This document shows positions 23,135 through 31,806 of a stretch of 33,970 bases of DNA, one piece after another. The DNA is from Shewanella sp. MBTL60-007. Its GTDB lineage: Bacteria > Pseudomonadota > Gammaproteobacteria > Enterobacterales > Shewanellaceae. Position numbers and translations under genes: made by a program. The notes under the pieces were generated by a model. It was not told the origin of the DNA and made no database searches. It worked only from the letters and a program-made list of their open reading frames with translations. Every line of letters begins with the position of its first letter. The first letter of the stretch is position 1. The stretch is from positions 1 through 33,970 of the forward strand of contig NZ_BPET01000063.1 in the NCBI RefSeq assembly GCF_019654915.1, in the 5' to 3' direction.

Positions 23135-24907
23135 ATGCGCCCTTCACTTTATTTCGATGGACCGATAGGTAAATTAAATTGGCATGTGCTTCGCTTATTG
23201 TGGCCCTATTTAATTGAATTTAAACGTAGAGTGGCTCTGGCATTGCTATGTTTGGTCATCGCGAAACTTGCCAGTGTTGGCTTGCCGTTTGTGCTTAAGG
23301 CGCTGGTGGATGGGCTCTCGGGTGCCTCTAGTGAAGCCGTTCTCTCTGTGCCTATCTCTTTAGTCGTTGCCTATGGCTGTATTCGCCTACTTAATACCAT
23401 TATTTCCGAGGTGAGGGACACGCTATTTGGGCGGGTGACCGAGCGCGCCATTCGGCGTTTAGGCATGGCGGTTTTTGAGCACCTTCATCGGCTCGATATG
23501 GCATTTCATTTAGAGCGCAGAACCGGCGGTTTGTCTCGAGATATAGAACGTGGCACCAGTGGCATGAGTTTCTTGATGCGCTTTATGGTGTTCAATATCG
23601 TACCGACGATTCTTGAGATTGTGTTGGTCGTGGGGATCTTATTCTATAACTACGGCTATGCTTTTGCTGGTGTGACGCTGCTCTCTGTGATCGCTTATGG
23701 CGCATATTCGATAGTTGCGACCGAGTGGCGTACTGGCTATGTGCGAGACGCCGCTAAAGCCGACTCTGTATCCAGTACACGGGCAATTGATAGTTTACTT
23801 AACTATGAAACCGTCAAGTATTTTAATAATGAGCAGTATGAAGCCAAGCAATATGACGAGGCTTTGGCGCAGTGGGAAGTGGCTAAGCGTAAAAACAGGC
23901 TCTCGTTGTTCGCACTCAATGCGGGCCAAGCTTGTATCATCTCGATTGCGATGACCTTGATGCTAGGCATGGCTGCTTATGATGTTGTGCAAGGCGAGAT
24001 GACCATAGGTGACTTCGTGCTGATCAATGCCTTTATGATGCAACTTTTTATTCCTCTTAATTTTTTGGGCTTTGTTTATAGAGAGATCCGTGGCGCCTTT
24101 GCCAATATAGAGCGGATGTTCGATCTTTTAGATAAGGTCCCTTCGATTCAAGACGCAGCCGACGCTAGTAACCGAGTCCTGAGCCAAGGTCGAGTCTCAT
24201 TTGAGCACGTAGGTTTTAGTTATGATACACGGATAATCTTAGATGATGTCAGCTTTACCATAGAGCCGGGTCAGAAAGTGGCTATCGTTGGCGACAGCGG
24301 GGCGGGTAAGTCGACCTTGGTGAAGTTGTTATTTCGTTTTTATGATGTCATTGATGGGCGAGTCTGCATCGATGGTCATGATATTCGTACGTTAACTCAA
24401 AGTGCTTTGCGCCAAGCCATTGCCATCGTACCCCAAGATACCGTGCTGTTTAACGATAGCCTGATCGAAAATATCCGTTATGGCCGCCCCGATGCAACGG
24501 TCGAAGAGATTAATGTCGCGATTAAGATGGCGCACTTGAGCGAGTTTATCGAGAGCCTACCGGAAGGTGGAGAGACCAAGGTTGGTGAGCGTGGTCTAAA
24601 GCTCTCCGGCGGAGAGAAGCAGCGAGTTGCGATTGCGAGAGCCATCCTTAAGAAATCACCTATCTTAGTCTTCGATGAGGCCACTTCATCTTTAGATAGC
24701 CATTCTGAGCAGGCCATTTTAACCGCCTTGAAGGAAGTGGCGAAAGGCCATACAAGTCTTGTCATAGCCCATAGACTCTCCACTGTTGTCGATGCTGACC
24801 GCATTATCGTCTTGAGTAAGGGCAGAGTGGTTGAAACCGGTAGCCATTATGAGCTGCTTGCCGCGAAGAGTTTCTATGCTAATTTGTGGCGAGTGCAGCA
24901 GGAGTAG
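23135..24907 (+). CDS. Atm1-type ABC exporter (fused permease and ATPase)
   Basis: A half-size ABC exporter of 590 aa in the inner membrane. Six membrane helices lie in the first half (about residues 25-310), followed by an ATPase domain with Walker A GDSGAGKST (386-394), signature LSGGEKQR (about 490-497) and Walker B ILVFDEATSS (about 510-519). The motifs RTGGLSRDIERGTSG and LLNYETVKYFNNE are hallmarks of the Atm1/HMT1 subfamily, which exports glutathione-linked or sulfur/metal compounds. The substrate here is unknown. The start has GGAA 6 bases upstream. It stands alone; no iron-sulfur assembly gene is adjacent. Confidence 0.9.
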   Translation: MRPSLYFDGPIGKLNWHVLRLLWPYLIEFKRRVALALLCLVIAKLASVGLPFVLKALVDGLSGASSEAVLSVPISLVVAYGCIRLLNTIISEVRDTLFGRVTERAIRRLGMAVFEHLHRLDMAFHLERRTGGLSRDIERGTSGMSFLMRFMVFNIVPTILEIVLVVGILFYNYGYAFAGVTLLSVIAYGAYSIVATEWRTGYVRDAAKADSVSSTRAIDSLLNYETVKYFNNEQYEAKQYDEALAQWEVAKRKNRLSLFALNAGQACIISIAMTLMLGMAAYDVVQGEMTIGDFVLINAFMMQLFIPLNFLGFVYREIRGAFANIERMFDLLDKVPSIQDAADASNRVLSQGRVSFEHVGFSYDTRIILDDVSFTIEPGQKVAIVGDSGAGKSTLVKLLFRFYDVIDGRVCIDGHDIRTLTQSALRQAIAIVPQDTVLFNDSLIENIRYGRPDATVEEINVAIKMAHLSEFIESLPEGGETKVGERGLKLSGGEKQRVAIARAILKKSPILVFDEATSSLDSHSEQAILTALKEVAKGHTSLVIAHRLSTVVDADRIIVLSKGRVVETGSHYELLAAKSFYANLWRVQQE

Positions 24908-25039
24908 GTCTATTATTTTTACGCAGCTAATCGACTCATATTGATTAAGAAAAGCCTACTTAGGATTCAGCATAGGTTCAGTTTCGTGTGACTATAATTG
25001 GCATCAAATTAACGGGACGCTAATGCAGAGAAGGTCACA

Positions 25040-25303
25040 ATGAAAAATATACCTATACTGGTGCATATTGAAGGACAGGATAGTAAAGTTAATACCGATT
25101 GGCTGGCGATTATGGCTACGCTGAAGAAGCGCGGCTTAGAGAGAGACGAACTTGAAGTGGTGTATTTTGAGTTATGTGCCGGAATGAGAGTGACGACGCG
25201 AGGGCTAGGTCTAGCAAAAGCTACACCAGTCGAACCGTCACAAGGTTTATTACATGAGCCAAAATTTTCGGCTAGGGATTATGCGGGCATGCTAAGTGCT
25301 TAA
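25040..25303 (+). CDS. Small uncharacterised protein, 87 residues
   Basis: An 87-aa soluble protein with no family recognised. It begins MKNIPILVHIEGQDS and has a mixed helix-strand pattern (LAIMATLKKRGL, LEVVYFEL), one Cys, and no signal peptide or membrane segment. AGAAGG lies 6 bases before the ATG, a good sign that it is translated. It is 132 bases after the exporter gene on the same strand; no terminator is seen between, so read-through is possible. Confidence 0.6.
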   Translation: MKNIPILVHIEGQDSKVNTDWLAIMATLKKRGLERDELEVVYFELCAGMRVTTRGLGLAKATPVEPSQGLLHEPKFSARDYAGMLSA

Positions 25304-25315
25304 CCGCTTATTCAT

Positions 25316-25606
25316 TCAACCTATAGGCTTGCCCATTTTCCAGCCATCACAGATCAGTTTAGTTTGAGGAGAAGGTTCTTTCGTTGGGATCAGTCCGATG
25401 ATCTTGCCTTCTCTAAAGCAGATAAACTCTCCCTCAATATTTGTCATTCGCTGACAACTGCTACAACTTGCTGATAATGATTTGTTTTTTAACGGTGTGT
25501 TGGAATTGCTCACCGTGTCCCCCTCACTGCTACCTTGATAGTTTATGTCAAATAAATCTTGCGTAGAAGTTCGGTTATCCCCATTCCCGAAGCAGTATTT
25601 AATCAT
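25316..25606 (-). CDS. Small Cys-rich protein, possible metal-binding, 96 residues
   Basis: A 96-aa protein of unknown family. The C-terminal half looks most constrained: Cys48-x2-Cys51, Cys63 and Cys86 (SCSSCQRMTNIEGEFIC, TKLICDGWKMGKP) could form a four-cysteine metal site or disulfides. The first 45 residues look unstructured and Ser/Asn-rich. No good ribosome-binding site is visible at 25606, so the true start is uncertain, although no later Met precedes the Cys motif. Convergent with the 87-residue gene; the stop codons are only 12 bases apart. Confidence 0.55.
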   Translation of the reverse strand: MIKYCFGNGDNRTSTQDLFDINYQGSSEGDTVSNSNTPLKNKSLSASCSSCQRMTNIEGEFICFREGKIIGLIPTKEPSPQTKLICDGWKMGKPIG

Positions 25607-25707
25607 TATAAGACTAATATACCAAGCTTTTATAGCTTGTTAACTTAACCAACCGGTCATTTGGTTTGAATTTTAATTCGTGATTGGTCTGAGTTTTATT
25701 ATAAAAA

Positions 25708-26274
25708 TCACTTTCCAAAATGGGTTTGTATCAGGCTTATTTTCCCTTCTTTAGGGATAGATAACAGATAAAGAGTACCGTATTGGCTTTCCTCTATGGG
25801 GGGAGTTTTCGGACCGCCGAGCGCCTTTATGATGAGGGGGACGGTATTGGAGTGTCCAGCAATTAAGCTGTTACCTGAGGTTTGATTGACTAAAGTTACG
25901 ATGGAAGCGATATGGGCATCGAGTCCTAACTGGGTGTCGGCAATGATGAGCGGTAGCGCTCTTTGGCTAGCTATGGGATCTAAGGTCAGTTGGGTTCTTT
26001 GATAGTTAGACGCTATCAGCTGAGATAACTCAACCTGTTGCAGTGTCCCAATCAGTGCCTTTGCTCTTTGCTGTCCAGCTTCACTTAGCGCAGGGTTTCG
26101 AGAGCCGTCGTCGCGTTTTTCTGCATGCCTGACTAACACTACAATTTTTGTTAGCGCGTTACTCTTTGCATCTATCTCCAACGCATTGTTTGGCTGAGCT
26201 ATACAGGACAAGCTGATTGAGAATAGCAGCATAGCAAGCACATTGGCTTTGATTGCTTTAATTTTCGTCTTCAT
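25708..26274 (-). CDS. Exported histidine-phosphatase (phosphoglycerate mutase-like) family protein
   Basis: A 188-aa predicted periplasmic phosphohydrolase. A signal peptide covers residues 1-26 (cleavage near CIA-QPN). The phosphohistidine motif is LVRHAEKRDDG, with His50 as the nucleophile, and the second His is 141 (LIAGHSNTVP); LSEAGQQRA and SNYQRTQLTLDP also fit the branch-1 histidine phosphatase fold. Small size resembles SixA- or Ais-like members. GGAG lies 7 bases before the ATG. Substrate unknown. Divergent from fpr. Confidence 0.85.
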   Translation of the reverse strand: MKTKIKAIKANVLAMLLFSISLSCIAQPNNALEIDAKSNALTKIVVLVRHAEKRDDGSRNPALSEAGQQRAKALIGTLQQVELSQLIASNYQRTQLTLDPIASQRALPLIIADTQLGLDAHIASIVTLVNQTSGNSLIAGHSNTVPLIIKALGGPKTPPIEESQYGTLYLLSIPKEGKISLIQTHFGK

Positions 26275-26390
26275 GAATTTACTCCATTAATGTCAACCTT
26301 CCTCGTTGGCTAGACTAATCTTTCTGAATATGAAATAAAAGCTTAGGTAAGTTCACCATTTCCCGAAGGCTGAAGATTTTTGGAGGCGCT

Positions 26391-27140
26391 ATGTGGGTTG
26401 AAGGGCAAGTCATAGAGAGGCGAGACTGGAACGATAAGTTGTTTTCACTAAAGATTAAAGTCGATATCGGAGACTTTAAGGCCGGTCAGTTCATTAAGCT
26501 GAGTCAGATCGTGAATGAAAAACGAGTTAGCCGAGCCTACTCGCTAGTCAATCCACCGGGCTGTGATTATATAGAGGTATTGGCGGTAGCAGTAGAGGAA
26601 GGGTTGCTGTCACCTAACTTACAGGTTTTGAACGTTGGTGATGTTATCGATGTTGCCACTAAAGCCTCTGGCTTTATGACTTTAGATGAGCTCCCGACTG
26701 ATGATGCAAAAGGAAAGCATTTGTGGTTTTTAGCCACAGGAACTGCTGTAGGGCCTTTTATCTCAATGATGGAGACTTGCGAGCCTTGGGAGGCATACGA
26801 GCGCTTAGTACTAGTCTATGGGGTGCGTAAGGTGGAAGATTTAGCTTATCTTGAGCAACTTAAGGGATATGAAGTGAAATATCCTGAGCAGTTTAAGCTG
26901 GTACTTTCTGTGACTCGGGAGCCGTTAAATGGGGCTTTAACGAGCCGGATCCCCGATGCCATCACTTCAGGGGAGCTTGAGGGCAAAGCCGGATTAAGGC
27001 TTAGCCCTGAGGATTCTCAGGTGATGATCTGCGGCAACCCCGAGATGATCACCGCATCACAACAGGTACTTAACGATAGGGGCTTAATAAAGAATCTGCG
27101 CCGTGCACCCGGACATGTAACCGTTGAGAGATACTGGTAA
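26391..27140 (+). CDS. fpr: Ferredoxin/flavodoxin-NADP(+) reductase
   Basis: A cytoplasmic flavoenzyme of 249 aa, moving electrons between NADPH and ferredoxin or flavodoxin. The FAD-binding motif RAYSLVN is at 48-54, the NADP-binding loop FLATGTAVGPF at 113-123, a MICGNPEM segment follows near the C-terminus, and it ends in HVTVERYW, characteristic of bacterial Fpr. GGAGG lies 4 bases before the ATG. It is a single gene, divergent from the histidine phosphatase gene, just upstream of the iron-import locus; a role in reductive iron use or oxidative-stress response is known for the family, but no SoxS-like site was identified here. Confidence 0.92.
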   Translation: MWVEGQVIERRDWNDKLFSLKIKVDIGDFKAGQFIKLSQIVNEKRVSRAYSLVNPPGCDYIEVLAVAVEEGLLSPNLQVLNVGDVIDVATKASGFMTLDELPTDDAKGKHLWFLATGTAVGPFISMMETCEPWEAYERLVLVYGVRKVEDLAYLEQLKGYEVKYPEQFKLVLSVTREPLNGALTSRIPDAITSGELEGKAGLRLSPEDSQVMICGNPEMITASQQVLNDRGLIKNLRRAPGHVTVERYW

Positions 27141-27297
27141 GTCTTAATGGAAGCGACATCCGCTGTTAATTTGTGGAGAGTCTAGCTAAGTTTATGTAAC
27201 TTAAGCGTTTGCTTATGTTGATCCAGTTGTCATTTTTGAGTTAAAAATATGACAAATGCTTGCTGTTTGTATGAGTTTTTATTACTCTCGTTGCAAT

Positions 27298-27312
27298 TGA
27301 GAATTATTATCA
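27298..27312. promoter_or_regulatory. Fur box upstream of fbpA
   Basis: TGAGAATTATTATCA matches the 7-1-7 Fur consensus TGATAAT-N-ATTATCA at 14 of 15 positions. It overlaps a possible -10 element (TATTAT, 27305-27310) and is 48 bases before the fbpA ATG, a good position for iron-dependent repression. Confidence 0.8.
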
Positions 27313-27359
27313 GTCGTTTTACGATGATGAGTTCGATACTTGCTTAAGGGAGAAGAGTA

Positions 27360-28367
27360 ATGAAAATGGTAAAGAGTCTAGCTGTAATAGGACTGACTTG
27401 TTTTGCATCTATCGCTAATGCCGCTGATAGGCTAACGGTATATTCTTATCGACAAGCCTTTTTGATAGAACCTATCTTAGAAAACTTTACTAAAGAGACT
27501 GGTGTTGAGGTCGATGTTGTCTTCTCTAAAAAGGGCATCGCCGAGCGTATGAAGCGTGAAGGACGCCTTTCGAAGGCGGATGTTGTTCTGACCTCTGACT
27601 TTTACCGCTTGATGGAGCTGGTAGAAAAAGATTTAGTTGCTCCTGCTAGCAGTGACATTCTTAAACAAAATATCCCGCAAAAATACCGTTCACCAGACGA
27701 TGAGTGGTATGCACTAACGATGCGTGTGCGTAATATTTATTCTTCAAAGGATAGACTGGGTAAATTGGATATTAATTACGAAGACCTAGCTGATCCTAAG
27801 TATAAGGGCAAGATCTGTACTCGTAGCGGTAAGCATCCATATAACGTTTCATTAGTGGCCTCTATGATTGCTCATCACGGCGAGCAGGAGACCAAAACGT
27901 GGCTAGAGGGTTGGAAAGCCAATTTAGCCAGAAAACCTCAGGGTAATGACAGAGCACAGGTTAAAGCGGTAAGCGAAGGATTATGCGACATAGCGATTGG
28001 TAACAGTTATTACTTAGGTAAGATGCTACAAGATCCTAAGCAAAAATTATGGGCCGATGCAATTGAGATCAATTTCCCTAACCAAGATAACCGTGGTTCA
28101 CATATCAATGTATCAGGCATGGCCTTGGCGAAGCACTCAAAGAACCAGGCGGCAGCGCTTGAGTTGATGGAGTTCCTATCAGGTGATAAGGCGCAGCAAG
28201 CTTACGCCGAAGTGAACTACGAATACCCTGTAAAGGCTGACGTAGCGCCTTCGACATTAGTGGCTTCTTGGGGAGCTTTTAAAGCCGATGACCTACCTAT
28301 TTACAAATTGGCTGAATATCATGGCGCAGCAATCAAACTACTTGATGAAGTAAAGTTTGATCTATAG
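27360..28367 (+). CDS. fbpA: Ferric-iron ABC transporter, periplasmic binding protein
   Basis: A 335-aa iron-binding protein of the FbpA/FutA type that hands Fe(III) to the FbpBC permease. The signal peptide covers residues 1-21 (ANA-ADRL). The mature start RLTVYSYRQAFLIEPIL and the adjacent tyrosines Tyr217-Tyr218 (IGNSYYLGKM), iron ligands in this family, are present; GLCDIAIGNS is typical. GGGAGAAG precedes the ATG. A Fur box upstream points to iron control. The permease and ATPase genes follow after a 433-base gap that holds a MITE-like element. Confidence 0.92.
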   Translation: MKMVKSLAVIGLTCFASIANAADRLTVYSYRQAFLIEPILENFTKETGVEVDVVFSKKGIAERMKREGRLSKADVVLTSDFYRLMELVEKDLVAPASSDILKQNIPQKYRSPDDEWYALTMRVRNIYSSKDRLGKLDINYEDLADPKYKGKICTRSGKHPYNVSLVASMIAHHGEQETKTWLEGWKANLARKPQGNDRAQVKAVSEGLCDIAIGNSYYLGKMLQDPKQKLWADAIEINFPNQDNRGSHINVSGMALAKHSKNQAAALELMEFLSGDKAQQAYAEVNYEYPVKADVAPSTLVASWGAFKADDLPIYKLAEYHGAAIKLLDEVKFDL

Positions 28368-28473
28368 TGGAAGACTCTTAAGGTTGGGCTAACCAATTCA
28401 AGCTAGACTAGAAGGAGCAGTTTGAAGTTAATGGTTTAGCTCAGCCTGGCAATATTTCAGTTAACCTATCATT

Positions 28474-28738
28474 ATACCAGTCAGTATAAAGATTTGATCG
28501 CTCAGCGAGAGTTTAGCGGCACTGAGACAAGGCAACGAGTGCAGAGCATAGTTATTCTACGGTTAAGCTTGTTAACGCAGTATTAGAGCCGCTAAAGCTC
28601 GCCATTCTGGAGCGCTTTTGGCTGCCTACTTCTGCGTTGATTAACTTCAAAAGGGGGTGACCATTCTTTCAGTTATTCGCCTTGAATTAGTTTGCCAAAA
28701 ACGCTCTGAGTAGATCAACTTCTTATACTGACTGGTAT
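28474..28738. mobile_element. MITE-like element with 16-bp terminal inverted repeats
   Basis: The ends are perfect 16-bp inverted copies: ATACCAGTCAGTATAA at 28474-28489 and its reverse complement at 28723-28738. Symmetry continues imperfectly inwards (TTGATC near 28494-28499 and GATCAA near 28713-28718). A second nested inverted repeat is present: GCGAGAGTTTAGCGGC at 28505-28520 against GCCGCTAAAGCTCGC at 28588-28602. No transposase frame exists in the 265 bp, so it would need mobilisation in trans. A clear target duplication was not seen. It fills most of the gap between fbpA and fbpB. Confidence 0.75.
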
Positions 28739-28800
28739 TAGATAGGTTTTCTTGTTTTTATCCAAGTACACGGATGTGTTATTTTTAGGTAGTTAACATT

Positions 28801-30432
28801 ATGGTTTTAGGCTTAGCCAAGGGCTGGTCTGTTGTGGGTTATACTTTGGCGTTGTTAATTATAATGCCTTTGATTGCATTGATTGCTCAATCATTGTTAC
28901 CCGATGAGGCAGTATTTGGCCACCTGTTTAATACCGTATTACCCACTTATATTAGTAATAGCCTGTGGTTAATGTTTTGGGTCGTTATAGGCTCTCTTAT
29001 CATTGCCATCCCAGCGGCTTGGCTAGTGGCTAAATGTCATTTTCCTGGACGGGGGATCTTTCAATGGGCACTGCTATTGCCTTTGGCCATGCCCGCTTAT
29101 GTTGTAGCCTACGTCTATACCGACTTACTCGATTACTCCGGACCTGTGCAGCGCAGTTTACGTATCGCTTTTGGTTGGCAAACTCCCCAAGATTATTATT
29201 TTCCGGAGGTGAGGACCTTAGGCGGTGCTGCAGTCATGTTGGCATTGGTACTGTTTCCCTATATCTACTTATTGGCCAGAACCGCTTTTATGGAACAATC
29301 TGCCAGCCTAAGCCAAGCAACGCGTGTGATGGGCTGTGGCCCCTGGAAGAGTTTCTGGCGCCTAAGCCTTCCTATGGCTAGGCCTGCATTAGCGGTTGGC
29401 GCCGCGTTAGTTGCTATGGAAACTGCGGCAGACTTTGCGACGGTTAGTTACTTTGCTGTGCCGACATTGACCACAGCTGTTTATGATACTTGGTTCGAAC
29501 ACGGGAGTTTGACCGCAGCGGCTAAGCTCTCAACCATTATGTTGTTAGTCATTTTCGCTATGGTGGGCTTTGAGCGTTTTGCTCGGCGTAAGCAAAAGCT
29601 ATTTCAAAAGTTGTCGACCCCAGGCGAGCTCGATGTTTACTCCCTGTCTGGCGCCAAGGCTTTCGCTGCAACAGCTTACTGTACAGGGCTGTTATTTTTA
29701 GCATTTTTACTGCCTTTCCTTATTTTGCTGCAATATGCCTATGGTTACTTTGCCGAAAGTTGGAATGACGAGTTTTTTAAGTACAGTTTTAATAGCTTGT
29801 GGATCTCTTTATTGGCCAGCGCTATTTGTGTTGTTATCGGCATTATGTTGATGTTTATTAGGCGCATTAGCCCGCGTCAGGCAGACATCTTGCCTTCACG
29901 GCTAGCTTCAACCGGTTATGCATTGCCAGGGACTGTATTAGCGATTGGGATCTTGGTGCCGTTTACTCAGCTCGACTTTGCTATTAACGATCTTGCCAAT
30001 TACCTTGGTTTTGAAGAACCGGGGCTTATCTTAACTGGTAGCAGTTTCATTATTGTGTGCGCGTTTACGATTCGTTTTGCTGCCATTGCGATAGGCAGTA
30101 TCGAAAACAGTTATAAGCGGATCTCTCCCTCATTGGATATGGCTGGGATCACCATGGGACTAAAGCCATTAGGCTTGTTAAAGCAGGTGCATATACCTCT
30201 GCTTAGAAAAGGCATTTTTGCTGGCTTATTACTGGTATTTATCGAGTGTATGAAGGAGTTACCGGCGGCTCTCTTGTTAAGGCCTATCGGTTTTGAGAAC
30301 CTCGCCACCTATGTATATCAGTTTGTGTCTGATGAGCAGCTCGAGCAGGGAGCCTTAGCGGCAATCGTTATAGTGCTCGTGGGGCTCGTTCCACTTATCT
30401 ACCTTAACCGTTCCTTGGAGCACGATAATTAG
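28801..30432 (+). CDS. fbpB: Ferric-iron ABC transporter, fused permease
   Basis: An inner-membrane permease of 543 aa with two copies of the binding-protein-dependent transport domain and about 12 membrane helices. EAA-type loops occur in each half (ATRVMGCGPWKSFWRLSLP near 181-199 and DMAGITMGLKPLGLLKQVHIP near 448-468), typical of FbpB/FutB. The start is an ATG with a distant AGG; the following segment is directly a membrane helix, as in the family. fbpC begins one base after its stop codon, so the two are translationally coupled. It is separated from fbpA by the MITE-like element. Confidence 0.92.
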   Translation: MVLGLAKGWSVVGYTLALLIIMPLIALIAQSLLPDEAVFGHLFNTVLPTYISNSLWLMFWVVIGSLIIAIPAAWLVAKCHFPGRGIFQWALLLPLAMPAYVVAYVYTDLLDYSGPVQRSLRIAFGWQTPQDYYFPEVRTLGGAAVMLALVLFPYIYLLARTAFMEQSASLSQATRVMGCGPWKSFWRLSLPMARPALAVGAALVAMETAADFATVSYFAVPTLTTAVYDTWFEHGSLTAAAKLSTIMLLVIFAMVGFERFARRKQKLFQKLSTPGELDVYSLSGAKAFAATAYCTGLLFLAFLLPFLILLQYAYGYFAESWNDEFFKYSFNSLWISLLASAICVVIGIMLMFIRRISPRQADILPSRLASTGYALPGTVLAIGILVPFTQLDFAINDLANYLGFEEPGLILTGSSFIIVCAFTIRFAAIAIGSIENSYKRISPSLDMAGITMGLKPLGLLKQVHIPLLRKGIFAGLLLVFIECMKELPAALLLRPIGFENLATYVYQFVSDEQLEQGALAAIVIVLVGLVPLIYLNRSLEHDN

Positions 30433-30433
30433 T

Positions 30434-31465
30434 ATGGCTACATTACAAGTACAACAGGTGTTTAGCGATTATCAAGGGCAGGTCGTATTAAAGGGCTTAG
30501 ATCTTACGGTCGAGAAAGGAGAGATCGTGGCGCTGCTTGGGCCAAGTGGTTGTGGTAAGACAACCTTGCTTCGAGCCATTGCGGGGCTGCAGGCGATAAG
30601 TAGCGGTAAGATAATCATAAACGACAGAGTCGTTGCCGATGACGGCCATTTTGTTGCCAGTGAGCTCCGTGGGGTGGGGATGATCTTTCAGGACTACGCC
30701 CTGTTCCCCCATCTAACCGTGGCTGAAAATATTCTATTCGGAGTTGAGACTCGAGATAAATCATTAAGAGCTGCTCGTTTGTCGCAGATGCTGGCACTGG
30801 TGAAGCTTGAGGGGCTTGCGAAACGTTATCCCCATGAGCTTTCAGGTGGGCAGCAGCAACGGGTCTCTATTGCTAGGGCGCTCGCCTATGAGCCTGAAGT
30901 CCTGTTATTGGATGAACCTTTTTCTAACATCGACGCTAAGGTACGCCGAGAGATGATGTTAGAGATCAGGGATATTCTGAAACAGCATAATGTGAGTGCA
31001 GTATTTGTAACCCACAGTAAAGATGAAGCCTTTGTCTTTGCCGACAAGCTTGCTTTGTTTAATCAGGGGCAAATTGTGCAATCTGGTGACGCTGAGAAGT
31101 TATATTCACAGCCGTCAGATAAGTATGTAGCAGACTTTCTGGGTATGGCGAACTATTTAAAAGCAACGGTTATTGATAGTAATAAGATCGAGACTTCAAT
31201 TGGACTGATAGCCAGTCATAATCAGCTAAATTTAAGCGTTGGTTCAGAAGCTGAGGTTTTATTAAGGCCACAACATATAGAGTTAACTAGCGACTCAAAT
31301 GGGGCTGGAGAGATCTCTGGGCGCCGTTTCTTAGGTAATATTTGCCAATATCAAGTTAAGGTTGCACAAAGCATGTTAGAGGTTCATAGCACTAACCTTG
31401 ATTTTGTTGCGGGACAACGGGTAGCCATAACATATCAAAATCACAATTTAGTATTGTTTGCATAA
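30434..31465 (+). CDS. fbpC: Ferric-iron ABC transporter, ATP-binding protein
   Basis: A cytoplasmic ATPase of 343 aa powering the FbpB permease. Walker A GPSGCGKTT (36-44), Q-loop FQDYALFPHLT (85-95), signature LSGGQQQR (136-143), Walker B LLLDEP (157-162) and the switch His in VFVTHSKDE are all present. A C-terminal TOBE-type regulatory domain (about 240-343) follows. The start codon is one base after the fbpB stop. No terminator was recognised after it. Confidence 0.93.
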   Translation: MATLQVQQVFSDYQGQVVLKGLDLTVEKGEIVALLGPSGCGKTTLLRAIAGLQAISSGKIIINDRVVADDGHFVASELRGVGMIFQDYALFPHLTVAENILFGVETRDKSLRAARLSQMLALVKLEGLAKRYPHELSGGQQQRVSIARALAYEPEVLLLDEPFSNIDAKVRREMMLEIRDILKQHNVSAVFVTHSKDEAFVFADKLALFNQGQIVQSGDAEKLYSQPSDKYVADFLGMANYLKATVIDSNKIETSIGLIASHNQLNLSVGSEAEVLLRPQHIELTSDSNGAGEISGRRFLGNICQYQVKVAQSMLEVHSTNLDFVAGQRVAITYQNHNLVLFA

Positions 31466-31806
31466 GGTTTTGCAAAATAACTGTTTCGCTTAAGCTTAGG
31501 TTTAGTTAGGCAGTATAAGGTGACACTTAAGCGACAGGCTTTAGCGCAAGGCGTATTGAGCGAGAATGAGGGTGCGTGAGTATCGCTACCCATATAGTGG
31601 AGAAAATTGAGCCTAAGGAGATATTTCTAGGCTAAATAGAGCATTATATCTTGAGATCTCGATCCAGTACGCTTTCGACTAAAACTGCGTGACAACCAAC
31701 ATTTGTGTTTTAATTCTAGTTATTGTGCGTCAGTTAATGATATTAATAACTAAAGTTGTACATAATGTTGCCGAAATTAAATTCAGCAGAAGGGTTACTT
31801 ATAATA
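31466..31806. other. Gap between fbpC and the DyP peroxidase gene
   Basis: Holds a hairpin-forming inverted repeat AGCCTA/TAGGCT (31610-31633) and a GC-richer, repeat-like segment at about 31516-31600 that does not match the nearby MITE. No Fur box was found here. In-frame upstream starts for the peroxidase at 31756 (TTG) and 31765 (ATG) exist but are not preferred. Confidence 0.4.

Noticed and set aside
31516..31600. Possible second copy of the MITE between fbpC and the DyP gene
   Set aside because: It lacks the ATACCAGTCAGTATAA ends and only vaguely resembles the interior, so no element is called.
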